A program made the translations under genes and the position numbers. Below, piece after piece: positions 8,824-18,013 of a stretch of 64,000 bases of DNA. Source of the DNA: Lachnospiraceae bacterium (GTDB taxonomy: Bacteria; Bacillota; Clostridia; Lachnospirales; Lachnospiraceae); NCBI GenBank assembly GCA_014804785.1, contig JAAUZD010000043.1, forward strand, positions 1 through 64,000. The letters are read 5' to 3'. Each line of letters begins with the position of its first letter. Position 1 is the first letter of the stretch. The notes beneath the pieces are model-generated. The model did not search any database and was not told where the DNA came from. It saw only the letters and a program-made list of their open reading frames with translations.

Positions 8824-9910
8824 AAGAGTAGAAACAATTAAATCTTCAAAAGAGAAAGGGATGCATAACGTAGTATACATTGTTCCATCGTACTATAGCC
8901 AGTCTGTCAGATATAGGGCAGAGAATATGGTGAATATTATAACTACCTTGCCAGATTGGAATGCTACGATATTTGAGACGTTTAATGTTAAAATAACGCA
9001 TAATTGTTTGGATTATATAGATGTAATTATTTTTATAAGAACTAGATATGATGAGTTGGAAGAGTTTATATATGAAATTAAGAAAAAGAAACTTCCGGCT
9101 TATTATGATATTGACGATTTTCAGTTTAGTAAAGATTGCATGTCACCAAAAGAGATGGGAAACACAATCGCAGATATTAATTTACAGTATCAGAAGTTGG
9201 CAACGCTATGTGATGGCTTTATAACGACTACTTCTTTTCTTAAAACAAACATTGAAAACTTCTATCGAAAAAAAACCTACCTTATAAAAAACTTTATGAG
9301 TTATGATCAAGAGTGTATTGCAAGAAGGTATTTAGAAGAAAAATGTAATAATCTGTCATCTGAAATAGATGACTATTTTTGCTTGGGGTATTTTGCTAGC
9401 AAGTCACATTTTAGAGACTTAGAAATTATATCAAGTGATGTGGCAGCTTTTTTAATGCGGCACGAAAAAACAATGTTACGAATTATTGGTGTCGAAAAGG
9501 TCCCAGATTCCTTAAAAAAAGAAGAAATTAAAAACAGGGTTAAAATATTTCCTTTTATGGATGGCAATACGTTGATGAAGGAATTTGCAGAGATTGATTT
9601 GAATTTGATTCCATTGATTATGGATGATTATTCACAGGCAAGATCTGAAATTAAATATTTTGAGGCAGCGATGGTAGGGACGATGTCACTGATGTCTCCG
9701 ACTGATGTATATTGTGAAATTATCAGTAAAGGAAACATTGGCAGAATATGTAAAGATAATAAATGGTTAGATAGCATAGAAGAAATATATGAAGAGAGAA
9801 AAGGATTAAAAAGAAATATGCCCTTTTTATTTAAGGAGGCACAAGATGGGTATGGAGCGGACTCGCGAAAAAAAGAACTTGAAATAATGCTGAATGAGGT
9901 TATAGGCTAA
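8759..9910 (+). CDS. Glycosyltransferase, GT-B-like, possibly 5'-truncated by a frameshift
   Basis: A 383-residue protein with a GT4-like layout. An N-terminal half includes VVYIVPSYYSQSVRYRAEN and the acidic YYDIDDFQFS. A C-terminal half includes FCLGYFASKSHFRDLE and ends with IKYFEAAMVGTMSLMSPT, which corresponds to the donor-site region. The first 20 or so residues look like a continuation of the upstream frame rather than a natural N-terminus, and no ribosome binding site precedes the ATG. The gene ends at TAATG shared with the next start, so downstream coupling is intact. Confidence 0.65.
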   Translation: MYSFNAVGKKYEMYKENNPLYKRVETIKSSKEKGMHNVVYIVPSYYSQSVRYRAENMVNIITTLPDWNATIFETFNVKITHNCLDYIDVIIFIRTRYDELEEFIYEIKKKKLPAYYDIDDFQFSKDCMSPKEMGNTIADINLQYQKLATLCDGFITTTSFLKTNIENFYRKKTYLIKNFMSYDQECIARRYLEEKCNNLSSEIDDYFCLGYFASKSHFRDLEIISSDVAAFLMRHEKTMLRIIGVEKVPDSLKKEEIKNRVKIFPFMDGNTLMKEFAEIDLNLIPLIMDDYSQARSEIKYFEAAMVGTMSLMSPTDVYCEIISKGNIGRICKDNKWLDSIEEIYEERKGLKRNMPFLFKEAQDGYGADSRKKELEIMLNEVIG

Positions 9911-10470
9911 TGAAGATGTTTCTATGGGGAACGGGGATTGTTGCTAAAGAAATTTGCGATATCATAATAATAGAATATATTACGGCTTTCGTGGAGACTA
10001 ATCCAAAAGAAAAGGAATTTTGTGGAATTCCTATTATTAGACCGGAATGTATAGAACTAGGGAATGAAGACCTTTTGATAGTTGCAGTGGCAAATGCAGT
10101 GATAATTGAGAGTTATATTAATGAGCGTCTTAATTTATCTGAAAAAAATATATTATTTTACAGGCTTGATGGATTGAGCAATCCGTTACATTATGCTGCT
10201 AAATATGGAAAGTTAATTCCTTATATGAAAGAAGACTGTTTTGAAAGTATGCTAAAAAAAATGAATGTGGATGCAATGCTATACAATTCTCAGTTTATAT
10301 GTGAGATATGTGAGCAAAATGGATTTGAATATCCTTTTGATTTTGATGAAGGTATTGGATTTTTGAATACTGATAGTTTAAATCACAAGCTAGATTATAA
10401 CTTTATTCCTGATTTGCAAAATATATGGTGTGGGGATTGGTATAAAAAAAAATATGATATTCAAATCTAG
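9910..10470 (+). CDS. Rossmann-like domain protein with unrecognised C-terminal half
   Basis: Residues 1-90 are the recurring domain of the locus: MFLWGTGIVAKEI, then GIPIIRPECIELG and LLIVAVANAVIIESYI. The C-terminal about 95 residues contain LHYAAKYGKLIPYMKEDC and two Cys and Trp clusters and match no family I know. The first base of its ATG is the last base of the preceding stop codon, indicating co-translation. The protein may be a stand-alone version of the appended domain, or the front end of a longer protein lost by deletion before the heptose operon, which starts 92 bases later. Confidence 0.5.
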   Translation: MKMFLWGTGIVAKEICDIIIIEYITAFVETNPKEKEFCGIPIIRPECIELGNEDLLIVAVANAVIIESYINERLNLSEKNILFYRLDGLSNPLHYAAKYGKLIPYMKEDCFESMLKKMNVDAMLYNSQFICEICEQNGFEYPFDFDEGIGFLNTDSLNHKLDYNFIPDLQNIWCGDWYKKKYDIQI

Positions 10471-10562
10471 CAAAGTGATGGAATCGTTATTTCTATATTG
10501 AGAATAGAGGATATACTCTGGAATTAAAATTTGACATAAGATTAATTATAGGAGATAATAAA

Positions 10563-11549
10563 ATGATAATTACAAAAACTCCATTCAGAGTAAGCTTTTG
10601 CGGTGGCGGTAGCGATATGCCGGATTTTTATAGAGAAAATGGCGGATGTGTTCTTAGTACAACAATAAATAGATATATGTATTTAACCATCCATCCATAT
10701 TTTGATGAAAAAAAAACAGCTCTTCGCTACTCTCAGATAGAAGTAGTTGATGATATTAAGAAAATTAAACATTCCATTTTCCATCGGGTTCTTAATGATA
10801 TGAATGTCAGTGGAGTAGAGATTAGCAGTACTGCAGATATACCAAGTGGGACGGGACTGGGGTCTTCCAGTGCATTTACAGTTGGATTGTTACATACTTT
10901 ACACTGTTATCAAGGGAAATTTGTGTCTAAAGAGAAAATAGCAGCAGAGGCATGTAATATAGAAATTGAAAAGTTAGGAAATCCAATTGGCAAGCAGGAT
11001 CAATATGCTTCTGCGTGTGGCGGATTGAATTTTATTGAATTTAATAAAGATGATTCAGTTACAGTTTCACCGCTAATATTGAGATCAGATTTAAAATCTG
11101 AACTTGAAAACAATTTGATTATGTTTTATACGGGCATTACACATGATGCAAATGTAATTCTTGCGGAGCAAAAGAAAAATATAATTTCACAGGATGATAA
11201 AACAAAAAACTTAATAGTTATGTGTAATCTTGCAAGAGATATAAAGGCTTCGCTGGAGGCAGGAGAACTTTCTGATTTTGGTGAAATTCTAAATGAAGGT
11301 TGGATGCGTAAACGAGAGTTGGCAAGTGGTGTGTCCAATACGAGGATAGATGAGTTGTATGAGACGGCGATGGCAAATGGGGCAACAGGTGGTAAATTGC
11401 TCGGTGCAGGTGGTGGTGGATTTTTACTATTCTATTGCGAAAAGGAAAAACAAAAGAAATTGGAAGAGGCAGTGGGATTAAAACAGTTTATTTTTGAGTT
11501 TGAGAATGACGGAACATCCATAGCATATATAGGAAACAAGTATTGGTAG
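10563..11549 (+). CDS. hddA: D-glycero-alpha-D-manno-heptose-7-phosphate kinase (GHMP kinase)
   Basis: Phosphorylates D-glycero-D-manno-heptose 7-phosphate at C1 in the GDP-heptose pathway. The N-terminus KTPFRVSFCGGGSDMPDFY matches the HddA type of GHMP kinase. The ATP-binding glycine/serine loop is PSGTGLGSSSAFTVG, and the C-terminal GHMP motif is GATGGKLLGAGGGGF. Its 328 residues are as expected. GGAGATAATAAA precedes the ATG. It is the first gene of a compact four-gene set whose other members fit the remaining steps of the same pathway, which supports this substrate over galactose or mevalonate kinases. Confidence 0.88.
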   Translation: MIITKTPFRVSFCGGGSDMPDFYRENGGCVLSTTINRYMYLTIHPYFDEKKTALRYSQIEVVDDIKKIKHSIFHRVLNDMNVSGVEISSTADIPSGTGLGSSSAFTVGLLHTLHCYQGKFVSKEKIAAEACNIEIEKLGNPIGKQDQYASACGGLNFIEFNKDDSVTVSPLILRSDLKSELENNLIMFYTGITHDANVILAEQKKNIISQDDKTKNLIVMCNLARDIKASLEAGELSDFGEILNEGWMRKRELASGVSNTRIDELYETAMANGATGGKLLGAGGGGFLLFYCEKEKQKKLEEAVGLKQFIFEFENDGTSIAYIGNKYW

Positions 11550-11564
11550 AAGGACAAGCTGAAA

Positions 11565-12512
11565 ATGAAAATTTTAGTTGCTGGTGGAGCAGGATTTATA
11601 GGAAGTAATTTAATTGATTTATTCTTGGAAAAAGGTAATGAAGTAGTCTGCATTGATAATTATTTTATTGGAACGAAGAAGAATATAGAACACTTGGTCA
11701 ACGACCCTAATTTTGTTATGTATGAACAGAATTTGTGTGATTTGGAGGCGGTTTCACAGATTTTCGCGAAGGAAAACATAGAGTATGTAGTTCATCTGGC
11801 GGCAAATTCTGATATACAGGCTAGTGCGAAAAATCCCATTATTGAGTATCAGAATACCTACACAACTACATTTAATCTTCTTGAATGTATGAGATTGCAT
11901 GATGTAAAAAAGATGTTTTTTGCATCAACTTCTGCAGTTTATGGAGAGAAAACAGATGAATTGTTGACGGAAACGACAGCAGATTTGTGCCCTGTTTCCT
12001 ATTATGGAGCATGTAAATTGGGATCCGAGGCGTTGATTTCGGCTTATAGTCATATGAATGATTTAGAAGTACTTATATTCCGTTTCCCCAATGTTATTGG
12101 TCCAAGATTAACGCATGGTGTAATCTTTGACTTTATTAAAAAGTTGGAAAGTGATGATTCACAGTTGGAAATTCTTGGGGACGGAACACAATGTAAGCCA
12201 TATATATATGTATTGGATCTTGTTGAAGCTATTGTTCGTTTTATGAATACTGAGACAAAAGGTGTTACACTCTATAATTTAGGAGTGGAAGGTGCAACAA
12301 CTGTAACACGAATTGCGGACATAATTTGTGAAAAAATGGGACTCTGCAATGTAAAATATAACTATACGGGTGGGAACATTGGTTGGAAAGGTGATGTGCC
12401 GAGATTTCAGTATGATCTTAGTAAAATATACGCAACTGGATGGCGGGCATCATGTAACTCTGATGAAGCTGTAGCAAAAACGGTAGAAGTTGTTCTTCAT
12501 AGCAGAGAGTAA
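11565..12512 (+). CDS. NAD-dependent epimerase/dehydratase (extended SDR)
   Basis: The NAD-binding motif is VAGGAGFIGSNLIDLF at the N-terminus. The catalytic Ser-Tyr-x3-Lys appears as STSAVYGE and YYGACK. RFPNVIGPRLTHGVIFDF and PYIYVLDLVEAI are typical of GalE-like and dehydratase-like SDR enzymes. About 315 residues. Its place between hddA and the hddC-gmhB fusion suggests action on a heptose or GDP-heptose, as epimerases do in Campylobacter capsule loci, but a role on another nucleotide sugar of this glycan is equally compatible. Confidence 0.85.
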   Translation: MKILVAGGAGFIGSNLIDLFLEKGNEVVCIDNYFIGTKKNIEHLVNDPNFVMYEQNLCDLEAVSQIFAKENIEYVVHLAANSDIQASAKNPIIEYQNTYTTTFNLLECMRLHDVKKMFFASTSAVYGEKTDELLTETTADLCPVSYYGACKLGSEALISAYSHMNDLEVLIFRFPNVIGPRLTHGVIFDFIKKLESDDSQLEILGDGTQCKPYIYVLDLVEAIVRFMNTETKGVTLYNLGVEGATTVTRIADIICEKMGLCNVKYNYTGGNIGWKGDVPRFQYDLSKIYATGWRASCNSDEAVAKTVEVVLHSRE

Positions 12513-12526
12513 AGTGAGGTGATACT

Positions 12527-13828
12527 GTGCAAGCTGTAATAATGGCCGGTGGCATGGGGACTCGTCTTACTTCGATTACCAACGACCTCATACCAAAACC
12601 AATGGTGGATATACTCGGAAAACCTCTGTTAGAGTGGCAGATAGAGATTTTGAAGCGCTATGGAGTAAATGAAATTTGTTTTATTGTTGGGCATTTGGGA
12701 GAGAAAATAAGAGACTATTTTGGCGATGGGTCAAAATTTGATATTTCTGCTTCATATATTGTGGAAACAGAACCGTTAGGTACTGCCGGAGCTTTTTATT
12801 ATTTAAAGGATTGGTTAAAAAGTGAAGACTTTATTTTGATATTTGGAGATGTGTTTTTTGATATAGATTTGAATCGCATGATGCGTTTTCACCAAGATAA
12901 GAAATCAACTGCGACTCTGTTTGTGCATCCTAATTCACATCCTTTTGATTCGGATCTGGTTGCGCTAGATGAAGATGCAAGAATAGTGCGATTTGATTCT
13001 AAACATAATACCAGAGATTATTGGTATGAGAATTGTGTAAATGCAGGATTTTATATTCTAAATCAAAATGTATGTGATCGAATCCCAAGTCCACGCAAGA
13101 TGGACTTAGAAAAGGAATTGCTGTCGGACATAATCGACAATAAGGGATTGGTGTATGGATATCAGTCATCAGAATATATTAAGGATATTGGAACAGTAGA
13201 ACGTATTGCATCAGTTATAGAAGACATTAAAAGTGGATTTATACATGCTAGATGTTTTGCACAAAAGCAAAAATGCATCTTTTTAGATAGAGATGGAACT
13301 ATCAATAAATTGAAAGGACTGCTATCAGATATCAGCGAATTTGAATTAGAAGATGGAGTTGTAGAAGCCATAAGAAAGATTAATCATTCAGAATGGCTTT
13401 GTATAGTGGTGACTAATCAGCCCGTTGTGGCAAGGGGGATGTGTGATATAGAAGATGTTGAAAATATACATAGAAAGTTGTCAACGCTTTTAGGAAAAGA
13501 GGGAGTATATCTGGACTATGTAAGATACTGTCCACACCATCCTGATAAGGGGTATCCGGAAGAAAATCCTGCATATAAGATTACATGTTGTTGTAGAAAG
13601 CCAGATATAGGAATGTTAGAGGAATGTGCGTATAAGTTTAATATTGATTTGGGAGAATCATGGATTATCGGAGATTCAACTGTGGATATAAAGACTGGCA
13701 TTAACGCGGGAATGCATACAGCTCTTGTAAAAACTGGAGAAGCGGGCAAGGATGGAAAATATGATGTAGTTCCTGAAATAACTGGAATAAATGTTTTAGA
13801 TGCTGTCAATAAGATTATAAGAGAATAA
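12527..13828 (+). CDS. hddC-gmhB: Bifunctional heptose-1-phosphate guanylyltransferase / heptose-1,7-bisphosphate phosphatase
   Basis: Residues 1-230 are a sugar-nucleotidyltransferase with AVIMAGGMGTRLTS and IPKPMVDILGKPLLEWQ (activator loop and Lys), plus FGDVFFD as the metal site. Residues about 243-433 are a HAD-IIIA phosphatase of the GmhB type: FLDRDGTINK (nucleophile Asp), VVTNQPVVARGM, the Zn-binding CPHHPDKG with the CCCRKPDIGML block, and IIGDSTVDIKTG. The two are normally separate enzymes that act one after the other in reverse order, so the fusion links phosphatase product to GDP transfer. The start is GTG, preceded by GTGAGGTGAT. Confidence 0.88.
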   Translation: MQAVIMAGGMGTRLTSITNDLIPKPMVDILGKPLLEWQIEILKRYGVNEICFIVGHLGEKIRDYFGDGSKFDISASYIVETEPLGTAGAFYYLKDWLKSEDFILIFGDVFFDIDLNRMMRFHQDKKSTATLFVHPNSHPFDSDLVALDEDARIVRFDSKHNTRDYWYENCVNAGFYILNQNVCDRIPSPRKMDLEKELLSDIIDNKGLVYGYQSSEYIKDIGTVERIASVIEDIKSGFIHARCFAQKQKCIFLDRDGTINKLKGLLSDISEFELEDGVVEAIRKINHSEWLCIVVTNQPVVARGMCDIEDVENIHRKLSTLLGKEGVYLDYVRYCPHHPDKGYPEENPAYKITCCCRKPDIGMLEECAYKFNIDLGESWIIGDSTVDIKTGINAGMHTALVKTGEAGKDGKYDVVPEITGINVLDAVNKIIRE

Positions 13829-13858
13829 TATTTGTGAGTAGGTACTCAGAGGCATATT

Positions 13859-14446
13859 ATGCAGAACTATACAAATGCAATAAGGGAATATTTGAAATTA
13901 GAGAAAGAAACTATCGAAAAGGTAGATGTTGATGCTATTAATGCAGCTATGAATTTAATTATGGAAGCATATGAAGGAAGGCGCACTCTTTATATTATGG
14001 GTAATGGAGGCAGTTCGGCAACGGCTTCTCACTATCAGAATGATTTCAATAAAGGCTTATCCGAATATCTAGAAAATAAATTTCGATTTCAGTGCTTAAA
14101 TGATAATATAGCTACAGTTATGGCAATTGCAAATGATATTGGATTTGAAGAGGTTTTTCGGTTCCAATTACAAGGAAAATTAGAACCGGGAGATATTGTT
14201 ATAGCAATATCGGGAAGCGGCAACAGCAAAAACATTATTAATGCGGTGGAGTACGCAAAGGAACATGGAAACAAGATAATAGGCATGACAGGATTTGATG
14301 GAGGAATGTTGAAAGAATTATCTGACGTATCTCTGCACGTAGATGTAATGAGCATGCAAATTACTGAAGATGTTCATATGATTTTTAATCACATGATTAT
14401 GGGGATTTTTTACAAGACATTGTGTGGAAAAAGTTATATTTATTAG
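13859..14446 (+). CDS. gmhA: Phosphoheptose isomerase (SIS domain)
   Basis: Converts sedoheptulose 7-phosphate into D-glycero-D-manno-heptose 7-phosphate, the entry step of the pathway. The SIS-domain signatures are MGNGGSSATASHYQNDF and AISGSGNSKNI, with CLNDN and the C-terminal TEDVHMIFNHMI carrying the metal-site His. Its 195 residues are normal. It closes the four-gene heptose operon, and a large gap with insertion-sequence debris follows. Confidence 0.88.
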   Translation: MQNYTNAIREYLKLEKETIEKVDVDAINAAMNLIMEAYEGRRTLYIMGNGGSSATASHYQNDFNKGLSEYLENKFRFQCLNDNIATVMAIANDIGFEEVFRFQLQGKLEPGDIVIAISGSGNSKNIINAVEYAKEHGNKIIGMTGFDGGMLKELSDVSLHVDVMSMQITEDVHMIFNHMIMGIFYKTLCGKSYIY

Positions 14447-14819
14447 CACCAAAATGCAGCGTGAGGCAATTAAATGAAGTACTTGGGAATATTGGCATTT
14501 GGAGGAAGTAAGAAATTGAATACACCCCAAAAGCCTGAATTGAAAAGTTAACTTCCGTATGAAACGATAAATTCTACATGTACCTTGAAACAGCATAGTT
14601 TTTAAAGTTTTTTATGACAATAACACCCAAAATATGGTATACTCATCGCAAATTTATGTTAAAAAGCGCTTTTGCAGGCATAGCAAACAGACCTCTGGAA
14701 GATGCATGTGTTGAACTAACTTCTACAGACCATAATGGGAAATATTAGATTTCTGGCCGGCGGCGGTTTTGCATAAATTATAAAGTTATCCCAGCAGCTT
14801 CGGAGACAGAGTTACCTTA
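14447..14819. other. Gene-free gap after gmhA
   Basis: AT-rich sequence with no convincing gene. GCAGCTTCGG at 14794-14803 can pair with CCGGAGCTGC at 14834-14843, just before TTTTT, which could be a terminator with a 30-nt loop or the end of the adjacent IS30 remnant. Confidence 0.5.
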
Positions 14820-15494
14820 TCAGGTGCGATGTACCGGAGCTGCAGTTTTTGTAGCGCCCTGTGTGCAGCGGTTCATTAACCTGCCAATAAGAAGTTCCAT
14901 ATAAGGGAAATACAGTGTCAGGATGCACTTGGAAGATCCTTTGGCTGACAGGACAGTATCCATTTGGACGTAGTCCATTTCATCGCAATGGTTTTCTTTG
15001 AAATCGTGATAGGTTCTGTCCACAAACACGGCTCTGTTAGTTATAGAGTGTTTTTACAGAGATCCCCAGCTCCGAATGGTTGGTAATAATCATGTAAGGC
15101 GACTGTCCCTGTGCTATAAGCGGGGTAACGGTTTCATTGAGCTGTTGAAGTTCTTTTTTGAAAGATTAACCCTTGCTCTAGAAGATACAAGAAGTTCTTC
15201 ATAATGCCGATGGGTTGCTTTGGCATTATAATCGTATTTAGTCTGGATGGTACACATATGCCGCGGTTTACTGCATCTGTATCTATGGATGCAGAAGTTG
15301 TAGGGATTATTAAAACTTCCGCGGTTCCATGTGTTATCAATGCGGTGTTTCCAAACCTCTTTGGAAATGGTTGATGGATCTTTGCAGAGGTATCTGGCAA
15401 TCTCACGGAATGATTTGTGTTCATTAAGGGACTTCTCAATGAAGAGTCTGTCTTCAAGAGAGAGGTGTTTATGTTTGTAAGCGAGGTCATTTCC
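14820..15494 (-). pseudogene. IS30-family transposase remnant
   Basis: Read on the minus strand from 15494, the translation begins DLAYKHKHLSLEDRLFIEKS and continues with SFREIARYLCKDPSTISKEV, the helix-turn-helix of IS30-type transposases. A frameshift in the A-run near 15160, a stop near 15040, and a further restart (DYVQMDTVLSAKG) break the frame. The C-terminal catalytic part is missing beyond about 14820. No start codon survives: a stop lies directly before the first matched residues. Confidence 0.75.
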
Positions 15495-15580
15495 CTATAA
15501 TAAGCTTAGCGCTTCCCTAAAAACATCATTGTCAGACAATTATAATTATTCATTCATGCCTTGATTACTATTATCAATAC

Positions 15581-15675
15581 GTTATTGGAAAATCAAGGAT
15601 TTTAACCGCGATAGCGGCGCGAATGCGTCCTTGAATTTCCAATAATGTATGATATACTGCATTAATGCATGAATA
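15581..15675. repeat. Palindrome-containing repeat element, second partial copy at 41.4 kb
   Basis: ATTGGAAAATCAAGGA and TCCTTGAATTTCCAAT form a 16-bp nearly perfect inverted repeat around a GC-rich centre (CGCGATAGCGGCGCG). The right part, from GATAGCGG to TGCATGAAT, recurs at about 41380-41445 with few differences. This looks like a small non-coding repeat. The rest of the 15495-15861 gap shows no gene. Confidence 0.6.
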
Positions 15676-15861
15676 TACAGCGCTGATTATAGGGAATGTC
15701 CACGACGAAAACAGGGAAATGTACTTGCAAGAAAACAGTGTTTACAGTTCCCGGGTATTAAGTTCGACATAATTAACCTCCTTTACCGCCGCCGGGAAAC
15801 GGTATGAGGATACACAAAAACTATGCAGTTATCAATATGTATGTGAAAAGGTAAACCTTTA

Positions 15862-16218
15862 GTGTGCAAGATTAACATCTATACAAAGGTTTCAATTGCA
15901 AGTTTTCTAAAACAAGATAATGTTAAGAGAGTTGCGATTTATGGTTATGGCGTAATAGGGAAAAAACTTTTAGATGAGTTGATAAAAGAACATATTAGAG
16001 TAGAATATATGGTGGATAAAGCTGAAACATATCAAGATAATAATATTATAGTATATCGGCCTGAAGATGATTTACCCTCAGTTGATATTATGATAGTCAC
16101 CCCTATTTTTGCTTATTCGGAAATAAAACAACAGTTTTGTAAGAGAAATATGAATATTGCTTCATTAGGGGAAATTATCGATACTTTGTTGAGGGACGTA
16201 ATTGAATACGTTGAATAA
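15862..16218 (+). CDS. Stand-alone Rossmann-like domain protein
   Basis: A 118-residue frame starting GTG, with VKRVAIYGYGVIGKKLLDEL, a VEYMVDKAE strand, VYRPEDDLPSVDIMIVT and a C-terminal ASLGEIID. It closely resembles the C-terminal domain of the WbsX-like protein at 20.0 kb (IYGCGILGKHLL ... ILSLAEILYE). It lacks any catalytic partner and follows insertion-sequence debris without a clear ribosome binding site. It may therefore be the surviving tail of a glycosyltransferase whose front was lost, or a genuine small accessory protein. Confidence 0.5.
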   Translation: MCKINIYTKVSIASFLKQDNVKRVAIYGYGVIGKKLLDELIKEHIRVEYMVDKAETYQDNNIIVYRPEDDLPSVDIMIVTPIFAYSEIKQQFCKRNMNIASLGEIIDTLLRDVIEYVE

Positions 16219-16354
16219 TATTTATCAAGTCCTGATAAGAAACGTCAAATGGGATTTAGAAAGGCAAAGATTTTTCGATTTGCAGTGTTGGCGTTTGGGT
16301 GAATGGATTATATTGAGGCGAGAGCGGTATATGAAAATAATAAATAAAGACTAA
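16211..16354 (+). CDS. Possible small protein of 47 residues, unidentified
   Basis: A TTG-started frame overlaps the end of the preceding gene by 8 bases and encodes a Trp- and Arg-rich peptide with WDLERQRFFDLQCWRLGEW. It ends 17 bases before the next glycosyltransferase start. Coding character is suggestive only. It could instead be a frameshifted tail of the preceding decayed gene. Confidence 0.25.
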   Translation: MNNIYQVLIRNVKWDLERQRFFDLQCWRLGEWIILRRERYMKIINKD

Positions 16355-16371
16355 ATATGGGAGATGAGTAA

Positions 16372-17529
16372 ATGCAATCATTAGTATCGGTAATTATGCC
16401 GACTTATAATAGAGGGATGACTATAAAACGTTCAATAGATAGCGTTTTAAAACAATCATATGAAAAGATAGAATTAATAATTGTAGATGACGGTTCGTCA
16501 GATAATACAACAGAAATAGTAAAATCCTATCATGATGGAAGAATAAAACTGATAAGTCTGGATAGAAATTCAGGTGCTAATGTTGCAAGAAATAAAGGAA
16601 TAAATGTTGCTAAAGGGAAGTACATAGCATTTCAGGATAGTGATGATGAATGGTTGGAGAATAAGCTTGAGATTCAAATAAAATATATGGAGGAAACAGG
16701 TAAAAAAGTTTGTTATTGCCCATACATTTTATTTAATAATGGGGAAGTGAAGGTTATTCCTAGCCACGCGGACAATAGAGTTTTATTTGAAGAGAAGATA
16801 CAAGAGACATTGCGAAAAGGAAATGTGATATCTACGCAGACACTTGTTATTCATAAAGAAGTTGTTTTAAGCGTTGGGATGTTTGATGAATCATTATATA
16901 GGTTGCAAGACTATGAGTTTGTCATTCGGATATGTCAGCAATATAAAATAGGATATATAGACAAGCCCTTGGTCAATGTATACAGAATGAGCGACAGCAT
17001 ATCAAGTAATAGGCTAGCACTTGCAGATGCGTGCAAAAAAATACTAATTAAGCATACTGAATTTGTTGATTTTAAAAGTGTTTTGCATTTATATTTATTT
17101 AATTGCAAATGGTATGATACACAAAAGATATATTGGGAATACTTAGAGGAAATGTTGACAATAAAAAGAAATGGAATGACAAAAGAAAATATTGATTTTG
17201 CTATCCAGATTAAGAGCGACATGTCTAAATGGCATACTTATTTAAAAAAAAATATTATAAAAAAGAAATTCTCAATATATGGCGCGGGTAATTATGGCAA
17301 AGGAGTATATTATACTTTAAAGAATATGGGACTTACCCCTCAATGTTTTTGGGTTACACATAGACAGAAAGAAAATAGAATAGACCAAATTCCTGTCTTA
17401 GAATTGCCAAGTGAAATGGGCAATGAATTATCTGTTATAATAGCAATTAGTAAAGATAGACAAGAAGAATTGTGTGAGAATTTGCTTAGCAGAGGATGTA
17501 CAAACTATTATGTCTACCCTTTCTGCTAG
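16372..17529 (+). CDS. Glycosyltransferase family 2 with C-terminal Rossmann-like domain
   Basis: The GT-A domain (about residues 1-230) has VIMPTYNRGMTIKRSIDSVL, VDDGSSDNT and the metal-binding QDSDDEW. After a helical linker, residues about 298-385 form the locus-specific domain: FSIYGAGNYGKGVYYTL, then IPVLELPSE and VIIAISKDRQEEL. GGGAGATGAG precedes the ATG. The gene is isolated between the IS30 remnant region and the IS4 remnant, suggesting an individually acquired or shuffled glycosyltransferase. Confidence 0.88.
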   Translation: MQSLVSVIMPTYNRGMTIKRSIDSVLKQSYEKIELIIVDDGSSDNTTEIVKSYHDGRIKLISLDRNSGANVARNKGINVAKGKYIAFQDSDDEWLENKLEIQIKYMEETGKKVCYCPYILFNNGEVKVIPSHADNRVLFEEKIQETLRKGNVISTQTLVIHKEVVLSVGMFDESLYRLQDYEFVIRICQQYKIGYIDKPLVNVYRMSDSISSNRLALADACKKILIKHTEFVDFKSVLHLYLFNCKWYDTQKIYWEYLEEMLTIKRNGMTKENIDFAIQIKSDMSKWHTYLKKNIIKKKFSIYGAGNYGKGVYYTLKNMGLTPQCFWVTHRQKENRIDQIPVLELPSEMGNELSVIIAISKDRQEELCENLLSRGCTNYYVYPFC

Positions 17530-18013
17530 AGTTTGTGGTATTAAATGAAAACGTCTATATTATCTGTTGACCTAAACAAAGTAATTATAATATATAGTTG
17601 GTGTTACTGTGAAACCTTGATAATTATAAACCGGAAATTAAGGTTAATATGGTAGAGAATAGAGTGTAACCTTATTTGAATTATATTCATTGGTTTTCGG
17701 ATTTAGAAAATGAGCAAATTTTAATGTGTACAGGTGATTCATTTTTAGAAGCAATGGAGTGATCTTTGGATGTTTGTTGAGAAGTTTTTTGCCTTTGTCA
17801 GGGGATGAGAACACTATTCTCATGTCTGCTGCAATAGACGAATTATTTACCATTTACAGTATAAATATTCCCGTGTATAATACAAAAGAGTATACTCTAC
17901 AAGCTTTGGATAATTTGAGTTTCCCCATTTTTAACGTAAATAGAAAATGCAAAACACTGGATCTTTGTTATAATTGAATCACCACAAGCAACCAAACAAA
18001 GGAGTGTTTTTGC
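17530..18013. other. Gap before the IS4 remnant
   Basis: AT-rich and stop-rich. One short frame (17759-17977) shows no recognisable protein character. A TATAAT box near 17970 and AAAGGAG at 17998-18004 appear to belong to the transposase remnant that starts at 18014. Confidence 0.4.

Noticed and set aside
17759-17977. 72-codon plus-strand frame before the IS4 remnant
   Set aside because: No start signal, no recognisable protein and an overlapping open frame on the other strand. Taken as chance.
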